From: Patagioenas fasciata
Lineage: Eukaryota; Chordata; Aves; Columbiformes; Columbidae
Length of the DNA: 64,000 nt
Assembly: GCF_037038585.1 (NCBI RefSeq)
Contig: NC_092523.1
Location: 3,725,001 to 3,789,000 of the forward strand
Direction of reading: 5' to 3'
Under the pieces are notes generated by a model. The model searched no databases, had not been told where the DNA came from, and saw nothing but the letters and a program-made list of their open reading frames with translations. Every line of letters starts with the position of its first letter. Position 1 is the first letter of the stretch. A program made the position numbers and the translations under genes. This document shows, piece after piece, positions 11,201-22,511 of this stretch.

Positions 11201-12477
11201 GCAACGCACCAAAGAAATCACACCGACTCACTCAAACCATCAATGTGAGAGCAGCCTGCAACTGCTTCATTATTTTCTGCCAAGTTTTATATTTCAGTAT
11301 ATTTGATGATGGTTTTCCCTTTGTACGCCTTCTCCGCACATTGATCAGAAAGCAGATGGGCTGATTTCCATGGGATCTCAGTTGTATTTGCATTTTGGGT
11401 CTCAAGTGGTGGCAAAGCTGCAGCTCCTGGTCTGTAAGTGAATAAGTAATTTAAGAGGAAAGCACCGAAGCAGCATTTCCACTGGTGGTGTTGTTATCTT
11501 TAATATAAATCTTAAACCGGGAGCAAAATTTGATACAAGGGAAAAAAAAACGATCCAGGAGGAACCTGAGCTTGCACTATGGAAGGGGATGAAGATGCTC
11601 TGAGTGCATCCTGCTCCAGAGGTGGTCGCGTCAACACTCGGTGGTTCCCACATTTGAAATGAGGGAATACAAGCCCTGTAGCACAGAATCCAATAAAGAT
11701 GGATATGATGGTTACACGGCCTCAAAAACACACATAGTGGGAACTGTGTTTACACGCACCCATGTCTCAAGGGCGAACGTAACCATGAACCGCACACAGA
11801 TATTGCTCCTCTTCAGGGGTGTAATGAATAGTTTCTCTTCTGTTTGGGATAAAACAAAAGGTTTCCTTGTATGGGTTTTACACACGAGCCCTGCTGGGCT
11901 TAGGTTGAACACCCAACCCAACATCCTACTGCTGGACCACACTGTAGATTTAGTTTCTCCTTCATCTGAGGCCCTACAGTCCTCATCCTCCCTGCTCCAA
12001 CTATCTTTGCCCCAAGAACAACCTCGACGTTTATCACCAACCCAAACTTTAATCCATCTTCTTCCCAAAAGCTGCACACAGCCTCCTCTCCCACCTGTTC
12101 CCTCCTCCCAGGTCCTACAACCATCTCCTCCACCATGACATGTCAGTCTTGGTGGCAAAGGAAAGAACTTGTCCTCAGATCTCTCAGTTTTTCCTTGGAA
12201 ATCCACGCACAATCACATATTCTTGTTTTTCTTCCCATTAACAGGAAGAACAACCACATCGGTAGATAAATAAGGCTGGTGGTAGAACAGTTGTGACCTT
12301 CAAGCCACGATTCAGCCGCAACACATCAAGAGGCTTTAACCACATAATTTACCGTTATGAGCAGGTTAAATCCCAACAAGCTTCAGAAGGTTTTCTCAAC
12401 ACCAACCTGCATGAACAACCAAGGTTTGAAGAGAAGGTGAATAAAGTGTTCTTGGCCAGCTATGTTCTGACTCAACT
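8213..12477. other. 4.3 kb of unique sequence
   Basis: The longest repeat-poor stretch. It holds several overlapping open frames: a 167-codon frame on the minus strand (10009-10512), a 110-codon minus frame (9602-9934), and two opposed frames of about 165 codons at 11641-12212. None has a domain, signal or motif I recognise, and opposed frames of equal length argue for chance. The part from 10500 to 11400 is AT-rich. The part from 11890 to 12135 is pyrimidine-rich on the plus strand. Confidence 0.4.
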
Positions 12478-12810
12478 TGATCAATGTCTATAAATATCTC
12501 CAGGGGGGGTGTCAAGAGGATGGACCAGACTCTGTTCAGTGGTGCCCAATGACAGGGTGAGGGGCAACAGGCACAGACTGAAACACAGGAGGTTCCATCT
12601 GAATATGAGGAGAAACTTCTTTCCTGTGAGGTGCCAGAGCCTGGCCCAGGCTGCCCAGAGAGGCTGTGGAGTCTCCTTCTCTGAGACATTCAAATCCCCC
12701 TGGACACGACCCTGTGTGATCTGCTCTGGTGACCCTGCGTGAGCAGATGGGTTGGGCTGGGTGATCTCCAGAGGTCCCTTCAACCCCAACCAGTCTGTGA
12801 CTCTATGATT
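12478..12810 (+). mobile_element. CR1 LINE 3' fragment, group 3
   Basis: A sense CR1 starting at tcaatgtctataaatatctc, with the conserved C-terminal ORF2 block (plus-strand frame 12509-12742, residues [20 protein letters not shown]) and the group 3 3' UTR gaccctgtgtgatctgctc, ending ctgtgactctatgattt. Closely matches the group 3 parts at 21.1, 36.6 and 37.4 kb. Confidence 0.95.
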
Positions 12811-13850
12811 TCTGACCCATTCTCAGAGCTCTGGAGTACAGACCACATAGGAAATAGGATTTCTTGTATGTGAAAGCAACGAAAAAGCAACTAAAATCTC
12901 AGTGAAAGAGTATTTGGTTACTAAGCTCCTGCGCTGCCACCCTGTTGATACAAGACAGTTTCAGGACTTGGCTCAATTGTGGTTTCAGGGAAGCTGAGGA
13001 GCAATAATCGCTCAGATGGTTACACCCTTCTACATCTCGAAATGCTCGGAGCAACGGCTAAAAAGTCCTTTCTCATTGAAAATATTTTGGAGTAGCACAA
13101 TCAAAGCCCAGAAAAAACATATTAACTCTGCAACAAATGAGCAATCTCTGATACCACCTCCCACCCCATCCCCACCTCTCGGCAGAAGGAAATGAAAACC
13201 ATATGAACTGGAGAGGCGAGCGATCGATTAGATCATTGTGTCCTACCCACCACGCTGAAAAAGCCTCTTCCCTATGAGAAACGTCCCAAATTCCTTCATC
13301 CACTCTTATGAAAGTCCAAAGCGTTGGAGTTTCCACCTTTTCTCCTGGGATATTATATCTCCCCGCAGCCTAAAACATCTCACAGCCAGCAAGATGTTCC
13401 TTTGGAAACCTTCTCCATTTTAATTTGCAGCCCCCCCTTTCTCCCCTGCGTCTGTGCATTTATGAACTACACTAATTAAACAGATTCATACCAAAAAGGC
13501 ATTACAATTTAGGAATAAATTATGTTTCTTTTCTCCTCTATGAAAAAAAAAAGCCCAACGTGTCAAAGAAAGGCTGAGTCCCTCTGAAATCTTCCGTTTT
13601 TAAATTGGTCCCACTGCTCATAATTACACCTCCCTTTTATCTGCACAAGTTACTTTGCTTTCCTTCCCCCCCTCATTTTTTTGGGGAGGAAAGCAGAGAA
13701 AAAAAGGAGGAAGGGTGGGATAGGGGGACCCATCCCATAGAGCAGCATAATTGCTGGCGGATGAAAACGCAGGTTACGACATCAGCTTGGCTCGATGAGT
13801 ATTCTTAACTCTGGATTGGGGTTCACCCAATAATTGGCTTTTCTGCAGCG
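12811..13850. other. Unique sequence upstream of the solo LTR
   Basis: About 1 kb of unique DNA. The part from 13675 to 13735 is a purine-rich low-complexity run on the plus strand (gagaaaaaaaggaggaaggg). No gene is supported. Confidence 0.4.
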
Positions 13851-13855
13851 GGCAC
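13851..13855. repeat. Left copy of LTR target-site duplication (GGCAC)
   Basis: The five bases immediately before the LTR, repeated exactly at 14586-14590. A perfect 5-bp duplication marks retroviral-type integration and shows that both LTR edges are intact. Confidence 0.85.
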
Positions 13856-14585
13856 TGTCCTGGTTTTGTTAAAAAAAAAGACTGGTTCTCTTTTAGTGAT
13901 TTTTCTTCCAGCTCAGTTCTCCTAGGTGGCTGCACTTCTCTGAGTTTTAGCTGCATATTTCTGCTCGGATGCTGCACTCGGTGCTGATCAGAGACCAACG
14001 GGATGCTGAAGAACCTCGTGTTTAGATTTATTACTATGGAAGCCAAGAAAGACTGATAAGTTTTCCCACGTTCCATTGTGAGGGGGCGTGTTTGAGGAGG
14101 GGTGGATGGAACAGGTGATCCCATAATCGTCACACCCCTATATAAGAGGGTGATCACGAGGGTCACGCTCTCTTCGACCATCTGGAGAGGCCCCTGTCTG
14201 TCTGTCTGTCTGTGACCCACAGGCCTCAGGCCTTGCATCCTGCACCCAGGTTCCGGTTGCTGTGCAGTCCCGCCCGTGACTCCCGGGCCCTGAGCTGCAG
14301 CTGCTGGAGCCGCCGGCTCCGCACACCCAGCTCTGCTGCTGAGTGACGCCAGCTCCACAGCCAGCACTTGACATTGGCTTTGTGTATTTTGTATAGATAT
14401 TCTCTATTTATTAGTAGCATTAGCAAAACCCTTTAAAACTCTCCAACTTGAAGTCTAAGTCTCTCTTCCTTTCCTCTTATCTCTGCAATCATTTTTCCGC
14501 TCAGCAGGAAGGGGTGGTGGGAGGTAAAGGGGATAACAGGGAGCATTTGCCACAGTTTATTGCCGCCTTGCCTTAAATCCTAACA
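13856..14585 (+). mobile_element. Solitary LTR of an endogenous retrovirus, 730 bp
   Basis: The element begins tgtcctggttttg and ends aaatcctaaca, giving the TG...CA ends of a long terminal repeat. It is flanked by a perfect 5-bp direct repeat. Inside are a TATA box at 14139-14146 (tatataag), a short (CTGT)n run at 14194-14214 and a GC-rich part at about 14215-14370, which fits a U3-R-U5 order in plus orientation. No gag, pol or env remnant lies next to it, so it is a solo LTR, normally made by recombination between the two LTRs of a provirus. The TGTCCTGGTTTTG start resembles avian ERVL-type LTRs as I remember them. I do not see a canonical AATAAA signal. The 197-codon minus-strand frame through it is not a gene. 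Confidence 0.85.
14139..14146 (+). promoter_or_regulatory. TATA box of the solo LTR
   Basis: TATATAAG about 280 bp after the LTR start, followed by a GC-rich segment. This fits the RNA polymerase II core promoter at the U3/R boundary. A transcript would start near 14165-14175 if the promoter still works. Confidence 0.55.
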
Positions 14586-14590
14586 GGCAC
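14586..14590. repeat. Right copy of LTR target-site duplication (GGCAC)
   Basis: Exact repeat of 13851-13855 directly after the terminal CA of the LTR. Confidence 0.85.
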
Positions 14591-15112
14591 AAATACACTT
14601 CTTCCCACAAATACACTGAATATACACCGAGAAAGAGAAAGGCTGAACTCTGTGAAAATTGCAGGAGCAGGTTGGAAAAAGGACCAGGGTCTGAAATGCT
14701 GCTCCAATAAAAATAGGATTTTTTCCCCCAAAATTGGAACAGTTGTAAGAGACAAACAAGCTCTCAAATATCCACCAGGTTATGGTTATGGTATATACCA
14801 GTAATGGGCCTAATAAATGCAATGGCTTTGACTGAAAATATCCTAATTAAAGCCTTAATTGGAAAAATCAACTCCAATCTGCCAGTGCCTTTTCACCATA
14901 ATTTTCAATATAGGATTTGACACCCAGATACACCTGTCTGACGGCCTGTTCTTGGCACTAACTATGTTACATTGGTTTGGTTATTTTGGGGTTTAATCCT
15001 AATGGAAATTCTTACACTTTAGTAAAAGAATTACCCACAGGATCTAAGAGCTGTGTCGCTACTTTAGGCTCCTGCCTCTGAGTTGTCCAACCAACACAAA
15101 CAGAAAGTAAAT
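14591..15112. other. Unique AT-rich sequence
   Basis: About 520 bp, AT-rich, with TAATTA cores near 14845-14865 (cctaattaaagccttaatt). Nothing else recognised. Confidence 0.4.
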
Positions 15113-15687
15113 CACAGTACCACAGAATGGACTGGGTTGGAAAAGCCCTCAGAGATCATCCAGTCCAACCCTTGGTTCAACTCCAGTCCATTGACCAGAT
15201 CATGGCACTAACTGCCATGGCCAATCTCAGTTTAAAAGCCTCCAGGGCCGGTGAGTCCAGCACCTCCCTGGGCAGCCATTCCAATGCTGACCACTCTCTC
15301 TGCACAGAATTGCTTTCTAATCTCCAGCCTCAATTTCCCCTGGCAGAGTTGAAGCCCATGCCCCCTTGTCCTATTGCTGACTGCCTGGGAGAAGAGCCCA
15401 ATCCCCCCTGGCTAGAACTGCCCTTCAGGTCGTTCTAGAGAGTGCTGAGCTCACCTCTAAGCCTCCTCTTCTCCAGACTGAACAAGCCCAGCTCCCTCAG
15501 CCTCTCCCCATAGGGCTTGTGCTCAAGTCCCTTCCCCAGTCTTGTTGCTCTTCTCTGGACCCGCTCCAGCACTTCAATCTCTTTCCTGACCTGAGGGGTC
15601 CAGAACTGAACACAATACTCCAGCTGTGGCCTCCGCAGTACAGAGCACAGGGGAAGGATCACCACCCTTGTCCTGCTGACCACGCTA
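15113..15687 (-). mobile_element. CR1 LINE 3' fragment with ORF2 tail, group 5
   Basis: An antisense CR1 of about 575 bp: terminus side at cacagtaccacagaatgg, group 5 3' UTR with ctctctctgcacagaattgc, then the C-terminal ORF2 block on the minus strand (frame 15435-15707, residues [13 protein letters not shown] and [13 protein letters not shown]). Its sister copy at 55.2 kb is very similar but extends further into ORF2. Just after the truncated edge the host DNA repeats 'gagtatcacac' at about 15693 and 15717, which may be an unrelated local duplication. Confidence 0.95.
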
Positions 15688-17765
15688 TTAATGAGTATCA
15701 CACACACTAGTAATTGAGTATCACAATTAAGACTCGATACTTTCTCAGCTTACACTTTTAAGGTTTCTCTTCATTATCAACTTAAACTTAAATACAAGTG
15801 TTTTGTGGTAAAGATCAAAAAAAATGACGGGGAAAGGTGATGGCAAATGGTTGGAATTGCTCTCTTGGGTACACCTACACGACTTGACGTGGTTTGATGT
15901 GCTAATGTTTGGATGTTAACGAGCAATGGCCTCTCTTTTAGAGGTTATGCATTCAGCCTTGATTAATGATAAATAATTAAAGGCTTTTCCCATCAAGCAG
16001 GTGTTCTTGTTGCTTCCATCCTCATTGTAGCCCATGTCCAGCTCAGCTCAACTTCAAGCTTCAAAGGTCAACGCTTGTGTTCAAGAGCTGTCGTCATTCC
16101 TTCTCGTTTAAAACATTTAACCATGTGCAAAACTCCTTCCAGTGCTTTGCCAAATATAAAAACCCTTGCTATATAAGGGCCTGAAAGCCAAAGGGCGCGT
16201 TTTTGGTGGGAGGGCTGCTCAAGGTAGGAATCCCCATCGAGAGGGACGGGAGGGAAGCTCGAGGTGCGGAGGGACTACCCGCTTGCATTCACAGCAAAGT
16301 TCATTTCCCACCCTTGTACAGCAGCGCCTAATGGTTTAAAATATTTAGCTGACCTCAGCGTGTCCGCATCTCCTGTGCCCTTTATTTTTCTGACGGCTTC
16401 TCCTGGACGGGAAGTCCGGGAACATCCAAATCGCGGCGATCGAGCAAAGAGCCAGGAACGGCTGCAGTCACCACTCTGGGGCCAATTCTGGCTTTTTTAT
16501 TGCTTTAAAATGCGACTTATAGAGATCTGTAAGACTAAATATATATCCTACATCCTCCAACAAGTCTAAAAGAAAGGAGCCTGGGAAATAGGAAACGCAA
16601 ACCCGAAGGGAAAGCCGGAGCACCGGCCCTTCCTTGGCCGCGCGTCCCCCTTTCTTGGCCACGAGGAGCGGCGAGGAAGTCATTATAAAGCGCTTATTTG
16701 CAAAATCGCAGCCAATAAACCCAACAGCAACAATACCTCCCTCGCATCGCTGGTTCCTCGGTGGGGGATAACACAGGTCCAATGCGTGGGAAGGTGAGAG
16801 GTTTTAGCGAAAAATTCAAGCCCATAATGGGCAATATTCACCCCTAGCCCTGGAAAATATAAAGCCCTAGAAAGGTTGGGAGATGAAAACCTCTGAAAAG
16901 TTTAAAAAAAAAGGGCTGGGCGGTCAAATGAGGAAATGAGTAAAGGAGAGCGCTAGGGAAAAGAAAATGGTACAGAAAAAGCCATTTAATTCTCCTCCCC
17001 TTTCCTGGATCCAAATACCATCACAAGAAAACCATAGGAAGCGAATCTGACGGCTTTGAAAATCACCGAGGTCAAAAGCGTGACTGAAGAAAGGAAAAGG
17101 GATTAAACAAAGGGACGATACAATCTACAGAGCTATAATTCAAACCTTCGAGGTATAAATAGCTACACGACAGGGCTCCAGTCAAGCACTAATTTAGAGC
17201 GCAATCAGGAGGGGGAGGCAGATACCCATCCCCACAAGCAGATTAATCCTTAATTGCTCATTTTTGCATTTCTGACATCTTTCTTTGAAGTATTAAAGCT
17301 GGTGCCATCTCACAAAAGGCACTGGAGAGGCTGGAAATTTGCAGAGATGGGACTTGCTGCTGCTTGTCCGGGGCTGCGATGGCTTTTGCACCATCCCAGA
17401 TGCTTTGGTGCATCCCCTGTGCAATGAAAATGGACGTGGTCCTAATCCATAGGGACAAAAGACTTTGAAACCATGTTTTTTTGCCAGCCTGTCAGAAAGG
17501 GAAGCAGGACTCAGCCGATGGCTCACGTTTCAGCGTGTTTTCAAAAGATCTTAATTGCAGATAAATACTCACTGGAATATTCAAATGCTGCTTAAAGCAC
17601 TTCAGTGGCTTCGTAAATCCGCCTAGAAATAGCGGTAGGGACAGTGTGTATGATGCTGAGATAAGGGAAACAGGATCATCAAGGTTCTCGGCTGGTGGAG
17701 ATGGGTCACCCAACCACCCACCTGGGTTTCTGTCCTTCCCCCTCAACTCATCTTGATCCGCGTGA
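15688..17765. other. About 2.1 kb of unique sequence
   Basis: No recognised repeat or gene. There is a TATA-like motif at about 16170 (ctatataagg) with no promoter context I can support. The part from 16390 to 16690 is richer in CpG than its surroundings (for example aaatcgcggcgatcgag). The part from 16795 to 17215 is purine-rich. Confidence 0.35.
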
Positions 17766-17826
17766 GGAAGATAACGACAGTGATGGAAGATAATGACAGT
17801 GATGGAAGATAATGACAGTGATGGAA
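17766..17826. repeat. 19-bp tandem repeat, three copies
   Basis: Three head-to-tail copies of ggaagataatgacagtgat (the first has one T-to-C change), followed by a partial ggaa. The copies are almost identical, so the expansion is recent. Confidence 0.92.
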
Positions 17827-18130
17827 ACGTAACCGTACGGGTGTTTCTTCAGCCCCTGCCTACCTCCCCACTCCTTTTATATTATTTTTCAATGGAGAAA
17901 TTGATTCATTCTTCACAGCACCACGAACTCCTGCACTTCGGTTCATGAGCACATCCCTGGCTGTGTGTTCGGTGCTTTCCCAGTGACACCCTCGCGTATC
18001 CGCACGTGTCTGATGGTTAATTAACCAGCAGCACCCTGCCCCTGCTAACGCGGGGCCTCACTGCACCCCAGCCTATTGAAATCAAACAAATACATCCCTG
18101 GCGTTTTTTGACTGATGAGATACTTGTAGT
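17827..18130. other. Unique sequence, nothing recognised
   Basis: About 300 bp with a ggttaattaacc palindrome at about 18015-18026. No gene is supported. Confidence 0.35.
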
Positions 18131-18626
18131 GCTGTGTCCTCAGCACAGGACACACATGGACCTGCCGGAGAGGGGTCAGAGGAGCCACAGGAATGACCCG
18201 AGACTGGAACAGCTCTGCTGGGGGACAGGCTGAGAGAGTTGGGGTGTTCAGCTGGAGAAGAGAAGCTCCAGGGAGACCTTAGTGTGGCCTTTCTGGACTT
18301 AAAAGGGTCAATACGGAAGATGGGGACAGACTTTTTAGAAGGGTGTGTTACAACAGGACAAGGGGTGATGGTTTTAAACTAAAGAAAGGAGATTCAGGCA
18401 GGACATGAGGAAGAAATCGTTGTCCCTGAGGGTGGTGAGAGCCTGGCCCAGGTTGGCCAGAGAGGTGGTGGATGAAGCATCCCTGGAGACATCCCAGGCC
18501 AGGCTGGACGGGGCTCTGAGCAACCTGAGCTGGTGAAGATGTCCCTGCTCATGGCAGGGGTGGCACTGGGTGACCTGTGAACATCCCTTCAACCCAAACC
18601 ATGCCGTGATTCCATAATTTTATGAT
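18131..18626 (+). mobile_element. CR1 LINE 3' fragment with ORF2 tail, group 1
   Basis: A sense CR1 of about 495 bp from gtcctcagcacaggac in ORF2 through the ORF2 end and the group 1 3' UTR to a diverged terminus (gattccataattttatgatc). The ORF2 part is interrupted (for example at gctgggggacagg, where other copies have gctgggaggacagg), so it is inactive. Confidence 0.95.
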
Positions 18627-20640
18627 CAAGACGCACTCTGCGATGAGAGTGCAGCTCGTGGGAAGAAACACTTTGCAGATGATGGACACTTTCCTACCAA
18701 AATAGAAGCAGCATCTTTGAGCACAAACAGCTTTTAGCTCACAGCCCTGGAGTCCCCGTCAGGAGATCTGAGCCAAGCTCTGCAATCGGCTTGAACTCCT
18801 CAAGTCGCACAGGGCAGAGTTGGTCAAAGACAGAGTGTTGTTTTCTGTATAAAAGCAGCCCCGTGCTCCAGTTGGATTAAATGGTGTGTATCCTGGTGAG
18901 AAAAAATCACTTTGCTCCTCCCCAAAACCAGAAGTCGGAAAATTCACATCGGAACTGGTTCAGGCACGAAATAAAAGTCACAAGTATAAATGCTTAAAAA
19001 GTAGCATATTTTACCAAATACAGACATGAAAGCCTGATTAGAAAACAAAACCCTAAAACTTGTGGTATGAGACCCTCCAAATATATGTTTAAAATTATAT
19101 AACAGAAAATTCTTCCATATTTTTGCAGATGAGCAGTGGGGAAGGTCTGAAATTTGTCCTGCTGGGAGCCTGGCATTTCCACTCATCCCCCCATCCCGTG
19201 CGCGTCCCTGGATTTGAGTAAATCACATTCAGCATGCGAATGAAAGAATCAGATACAAGGAAGGAATCAGAACTACCAACATTTCAGCATAAAATCGACC
19301 AAAGCTCTCCAGTGGGTCCTCTAGAGTCCTGACTTCTTAATTAAAAGCAGAGTCACGGCAAAGGGGAATTCACGTTGACGTCGGGTTCTGCAGATGTCTA
19401 TTGAGGCCACATGGAGCCGTCCCCACCGCTCTCGCTCCAACCAACGCCACATTCCCATTTTCCCAAAGTCAATTTGTTTTCTGTCCCATAAAAAGGCTTT
19501 TGCCTTCGTTACTTTTGCTTTGTGTTGTTTGCACAGAAGGCATTTTGCACTTGAGATGAGCTCGGAGCGAAGAAAGTAGCGATGCCTACGGAAAAGCCTT
19601 GGTTTTCTTTCTCAATCTGTTAATAAGAAGAGGTGTGCGGAGGATATAATTCAATCTGCTGAAAGGCAGAGGACAGGATTTCAAAGGTACTTTTAAACCT
19701 GGCTCATGGTGAAGAGAAGCAGCAAGTTCATGATATTTCTTCCTTTCTGTGATTGAGAAAAGTTGATTAAAATTATGCACATGAAAAGTCATTTCATTGC
19801 AAGCAAGACATGAACCACTGAGGAAGAGCATCTCCCCCTGCTAACGCTCAAAATACAGGGATGCTTTTGTGCAGTGATGCTCCAAGCACCGTACATGGAC
19901 CAAAAGTGATCCAGAGCATCCCAGCGATGATCTGCACCACATCACTTCAACGGCGTTTTCAATTAAGTGCTTGATAATTAATCATCGTCTTCAGCAAGCT
20001 GACAGCCGCTCAAAAAGCACAGAAACAGCTGCTTTAAAAACAATGAGAACTCTTAAACACCTGCCCGAGGGAGGAAAAAACTCGTCTCTAGCAGATATTA
20101 TCTTTTTTTATTAAAGGGCAAATAAAATCGAACCAGGGAGTCGATGTTATAAAACAGTTAATGCAGAGGAGAAAGCGAGTTGCCATCCAACATCTCAATA
20201 AAGCATCTTCCCAAATGATACATCCCAGGCCCTACTAAAGCATGTAAAAATAGAGGAATTGCTGTTAAATAGGTTTCAATTGAGCCTCTGGCTGGTGCTC
20301 AGGACAAGGACTGAGTAGATTTGTGTCTGAAGCAAAACAGCATAATCAAGAAGCCACCAAGAGAAGGCGGCAGCATTCTCCAGCGAAGCCAGCTCAAAAC
20401 CAGTGGTAAACTGGGCTTCCCAGTTCACATCTGTGCCTTGGATACCTGTTGGTGTCCCCACTGTAAGAGCCGAGGGTGGTTTCGGCGCTGCTGATGGAAC
20501 CCGAGCCCGGCAGTGGGAGCCGGGGGTGGCAGCGGAGGAGTAGAAAATTCATTTCCTGCGATCAGTCGCTTGAAGAAACAAATCTTGATGATGCACAACG
20601 TGTGTCAGGGTTGTGAGACAGCAGAGCTGACCCCGTGATA
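18627..20640. other. About 2 kb of unique AT-rich sequence
   Basis: No recognised repeat or gene. The part from 19955 to 20000 has overlapping AT-rich motifs (ttcaattaagtgcttgataa, attaatcatc) of the kind bound by NKX-type and other homeodomain proteins. This is a possible conserved non-coding element only. Confidence 0.35.
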
Positions 20641-21056
20641 GCAGGGAACGGAGCTGGTGAGGGGCTGGAGCACAAGTGTGATGGGAGCGGCTGAGGGAGC
20701 TGGGGGTTCAGCTGGAGAACAGGAGCTGAGGGGAGACCTTCTGATCTCTGAACTGCCTGAAAGGAGCTTGGAGCCAGGGGGGTCGGGCTCTGCTCCCCAG
20801 GAACAAGCACCAGGAGCAGAGGAAACGGCCTCAAGTTGCACCAGGGGAGGTTGAGGTTGGATGTGGGGAACAATTTCTTCCCCAAAGGGCTGTGGGGCAT
20901 TGGAACAGGCTGCCCAGGGCAGTGCTGGAGTCACCATCCCTGGAGGGTTGGACAGACGGACATGAGGTTCTCAGGACATGGGGTGGTGCCAGGGGTGGGT
21001 TAATGGTTGGACTCCATGATCTTGATCTTCCAACCAAATTATTCTTTGGTTCTGTT
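20641..21056 (+). mobile_element. CR1 composite, first part: group 2 CR1 tail
   Basis: A sense group 2 CR1 beginning at gggaacggagctggtgagg, with the ORF2 C-terminal block, the hallmark gttggacagacggacatg and a terminus ending attattctttggttctg. A group 3 CR1 follows directly at 21057. The same group 2-group 3 junction occurs in inverted orientation at 37.9 kb, so the pair behaves as one chimeric element. Confidence 0.93.
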
Positions 21057-21542
21057 AACTGTGTCCAGTTCTGGGCTCCCCAGTTTAAGAAGAACAAGGA
21101 ATTACTGGAGGGAGTCCAGCGGTGGCTACAAAGATGATGAGGAGTCTGGAGCATCTTTCTGATGAGGAGAGACTGAGAGAGCTGGGGCTGTTCAGCCTGG
21201 AGAAGAGAAGCTGAGAGGGATCTCATCAATGTTTATGAATATCTCCAGGGTGGGTGTCAGAGGATGGACCAGACTCTGTTCAGTGGTGTCCAATGACAGG
21301 ATGAGGGGCAACGGGCACAGACTGAAACACAGGAGGTTCCATCTGAATATGAGGAGAAACTTCTTTCCTGTGAGGTGCCGGAGCCTGGCCCAGGCTGCCC
21401 AGAGAGGCTGTGGAGTCTCCTTCTCTGAGACATTCAAACCCACCTGGACACGACCCTGTGTGATCTGCTCTGGTGACCCTGTGTTAGCAGATGGGTTGCA
21501 CTGGGTGATATCCAGAGGTCCCTTCAACCCCAATCAGTCTGA
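21057..21542 (+). mobile_element. CR1 composite, second part: group 3 CR1
   Basis: A sense group 3 CR1 starting at ctgtgtccagttctgggctc inside ORF2, with the ORF2 tail (plus-strand frame 21229-21585, residues [20 protein letters not shown]) and the group 3 3' UTR. Unlike its relatives it lacks the normal ATTCTATG terminus: it stops at aatcagtctga and passes into a group 2-type tail. Confidence 0.93.
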
Positions 21543-21620
21543 GTCAGTGCCTGGGTGGGGGAACGCTTGGACTCCACAATCTTAAAGGTCTTTTCCAAAT
21601 GAAATGATTCTATTACTCTG
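21543..21620 (+). mobile_element. Isolated group 2 CR1 terminal tail
   Basis: About 78 bp matching the end of group 2 (cagtgcctgggtgggggaac, then cttaaaggtcttttcc and gatgattc-like end attctattactctg). It directly follows the truncated group 3 part, giving an overall group 2 - group 3 - group 2 tail order. Confidence 0.85.
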
Positions 21621-22118
21621 TTTTATGGCAGCGCTGGCAGGAGCACCCGCAGGGTGGGTGTCGGGGTCTCCTTGCACCCCAGGGTGCTGCAGGAGCCGGG
21701 CTCTGCCTTTTCTAAACAGCGTTTTAAAAACGGTGACAAGGCAGCAAATGTCCTGTGGTACACGAGTGCCCCTGCAGCTGAAGGCGGTGAACCATCACAA
21801 CTCGAGTTTCACACTGTTATTTGACTGTAACTGGTGTCGTTGAGGTGACACCTGGTTCAGCAGTGGGAGGAGAGTGCACAAGCAAAGTCCCCGTCCTGCC
21901 TGGGTGGCTCGGGCTGTGTGTTCATTTGGAGATGCAGACTCAGAAGAAAACACCCAGGCGATGCCACCAGCCCCGACACAGCCCTCCATGGGGACCCCCA
22001 GGTGCAGGAGCCATTCCTGGGGTTCCTAACCTGCACCTCTTGCTTTGGGAAGCATGGAAGAGCTCCACCCCTGCTAGATAATTTGGGTTTTGCTCAGATT
22101 TAACTCTTTCCCTCCAGA
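21621..22118. other. Unique sequence, nothing recognised
   Basis: About 500 bp of mixed composition between CR1 copies. Short overlapping frames only. Confidence 0.35.
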
Positions 22119-22251
22119 TCATATTTGGGTTGGAAGAGACCCTCAGGATCACTGAGTGCAACCATAACCTAACTCTGGCATTACCCCATGTCCCGAGAAC
22201 CTCATGTCCGTCTGTTCAACCCCTCCAGCGATGGTGACTCCACCACTGCCC
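22119..22251 (-). mobile_element. Short CR1 3' fragment, group 2/6 type
   Basis: An antisense tail: tcatatttgggttggaagag, then cctcaggatcactgagtgc and atggtgactccaccactgcc. Diverged and short; group assignment is uncertain. Confidence 0.88.
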
Positions 22252-22511
22252 TTCAAGCTCACACTGGTCTTGATTATGCAGCCCCACCATGTGCTCTACC
22301 AAATCTATAACTCAGTGTTCATCTCTGGGGTGAAGGAAGCGAGAAGCTGGACACTCCAGCAAGCACCTGCTCAACACCCATCGCTTCTTCCTTCCGTGCA
22401 CCTCGAGCACATCTTCCCCAGTCTTCTTGCAGAGATTAAAATGCACCAACACAAAGTAGATCCTGATTAACTTCTCTCCCAAACACCTCAACCCAACTTT
22501 AGCAGTTACTC

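Noticed and set aside
11641..12212. Two opposed frames of about 165 codons
   Set aside because: Equal openness on both strands in pyrimidine-rich DNA, with no motif on either, fits chance.
13774..14367. 197-codon minus-strand frame
   Set aside because: It lies almost wholly inside the solo LTR and antisense to it. LTRs do not encode proteins here and no motif is seen.
16165..16175. TATATAAGG motif as a gene promoter
   Set aside because: No downstream exon, CpG island or initiator context supports it.
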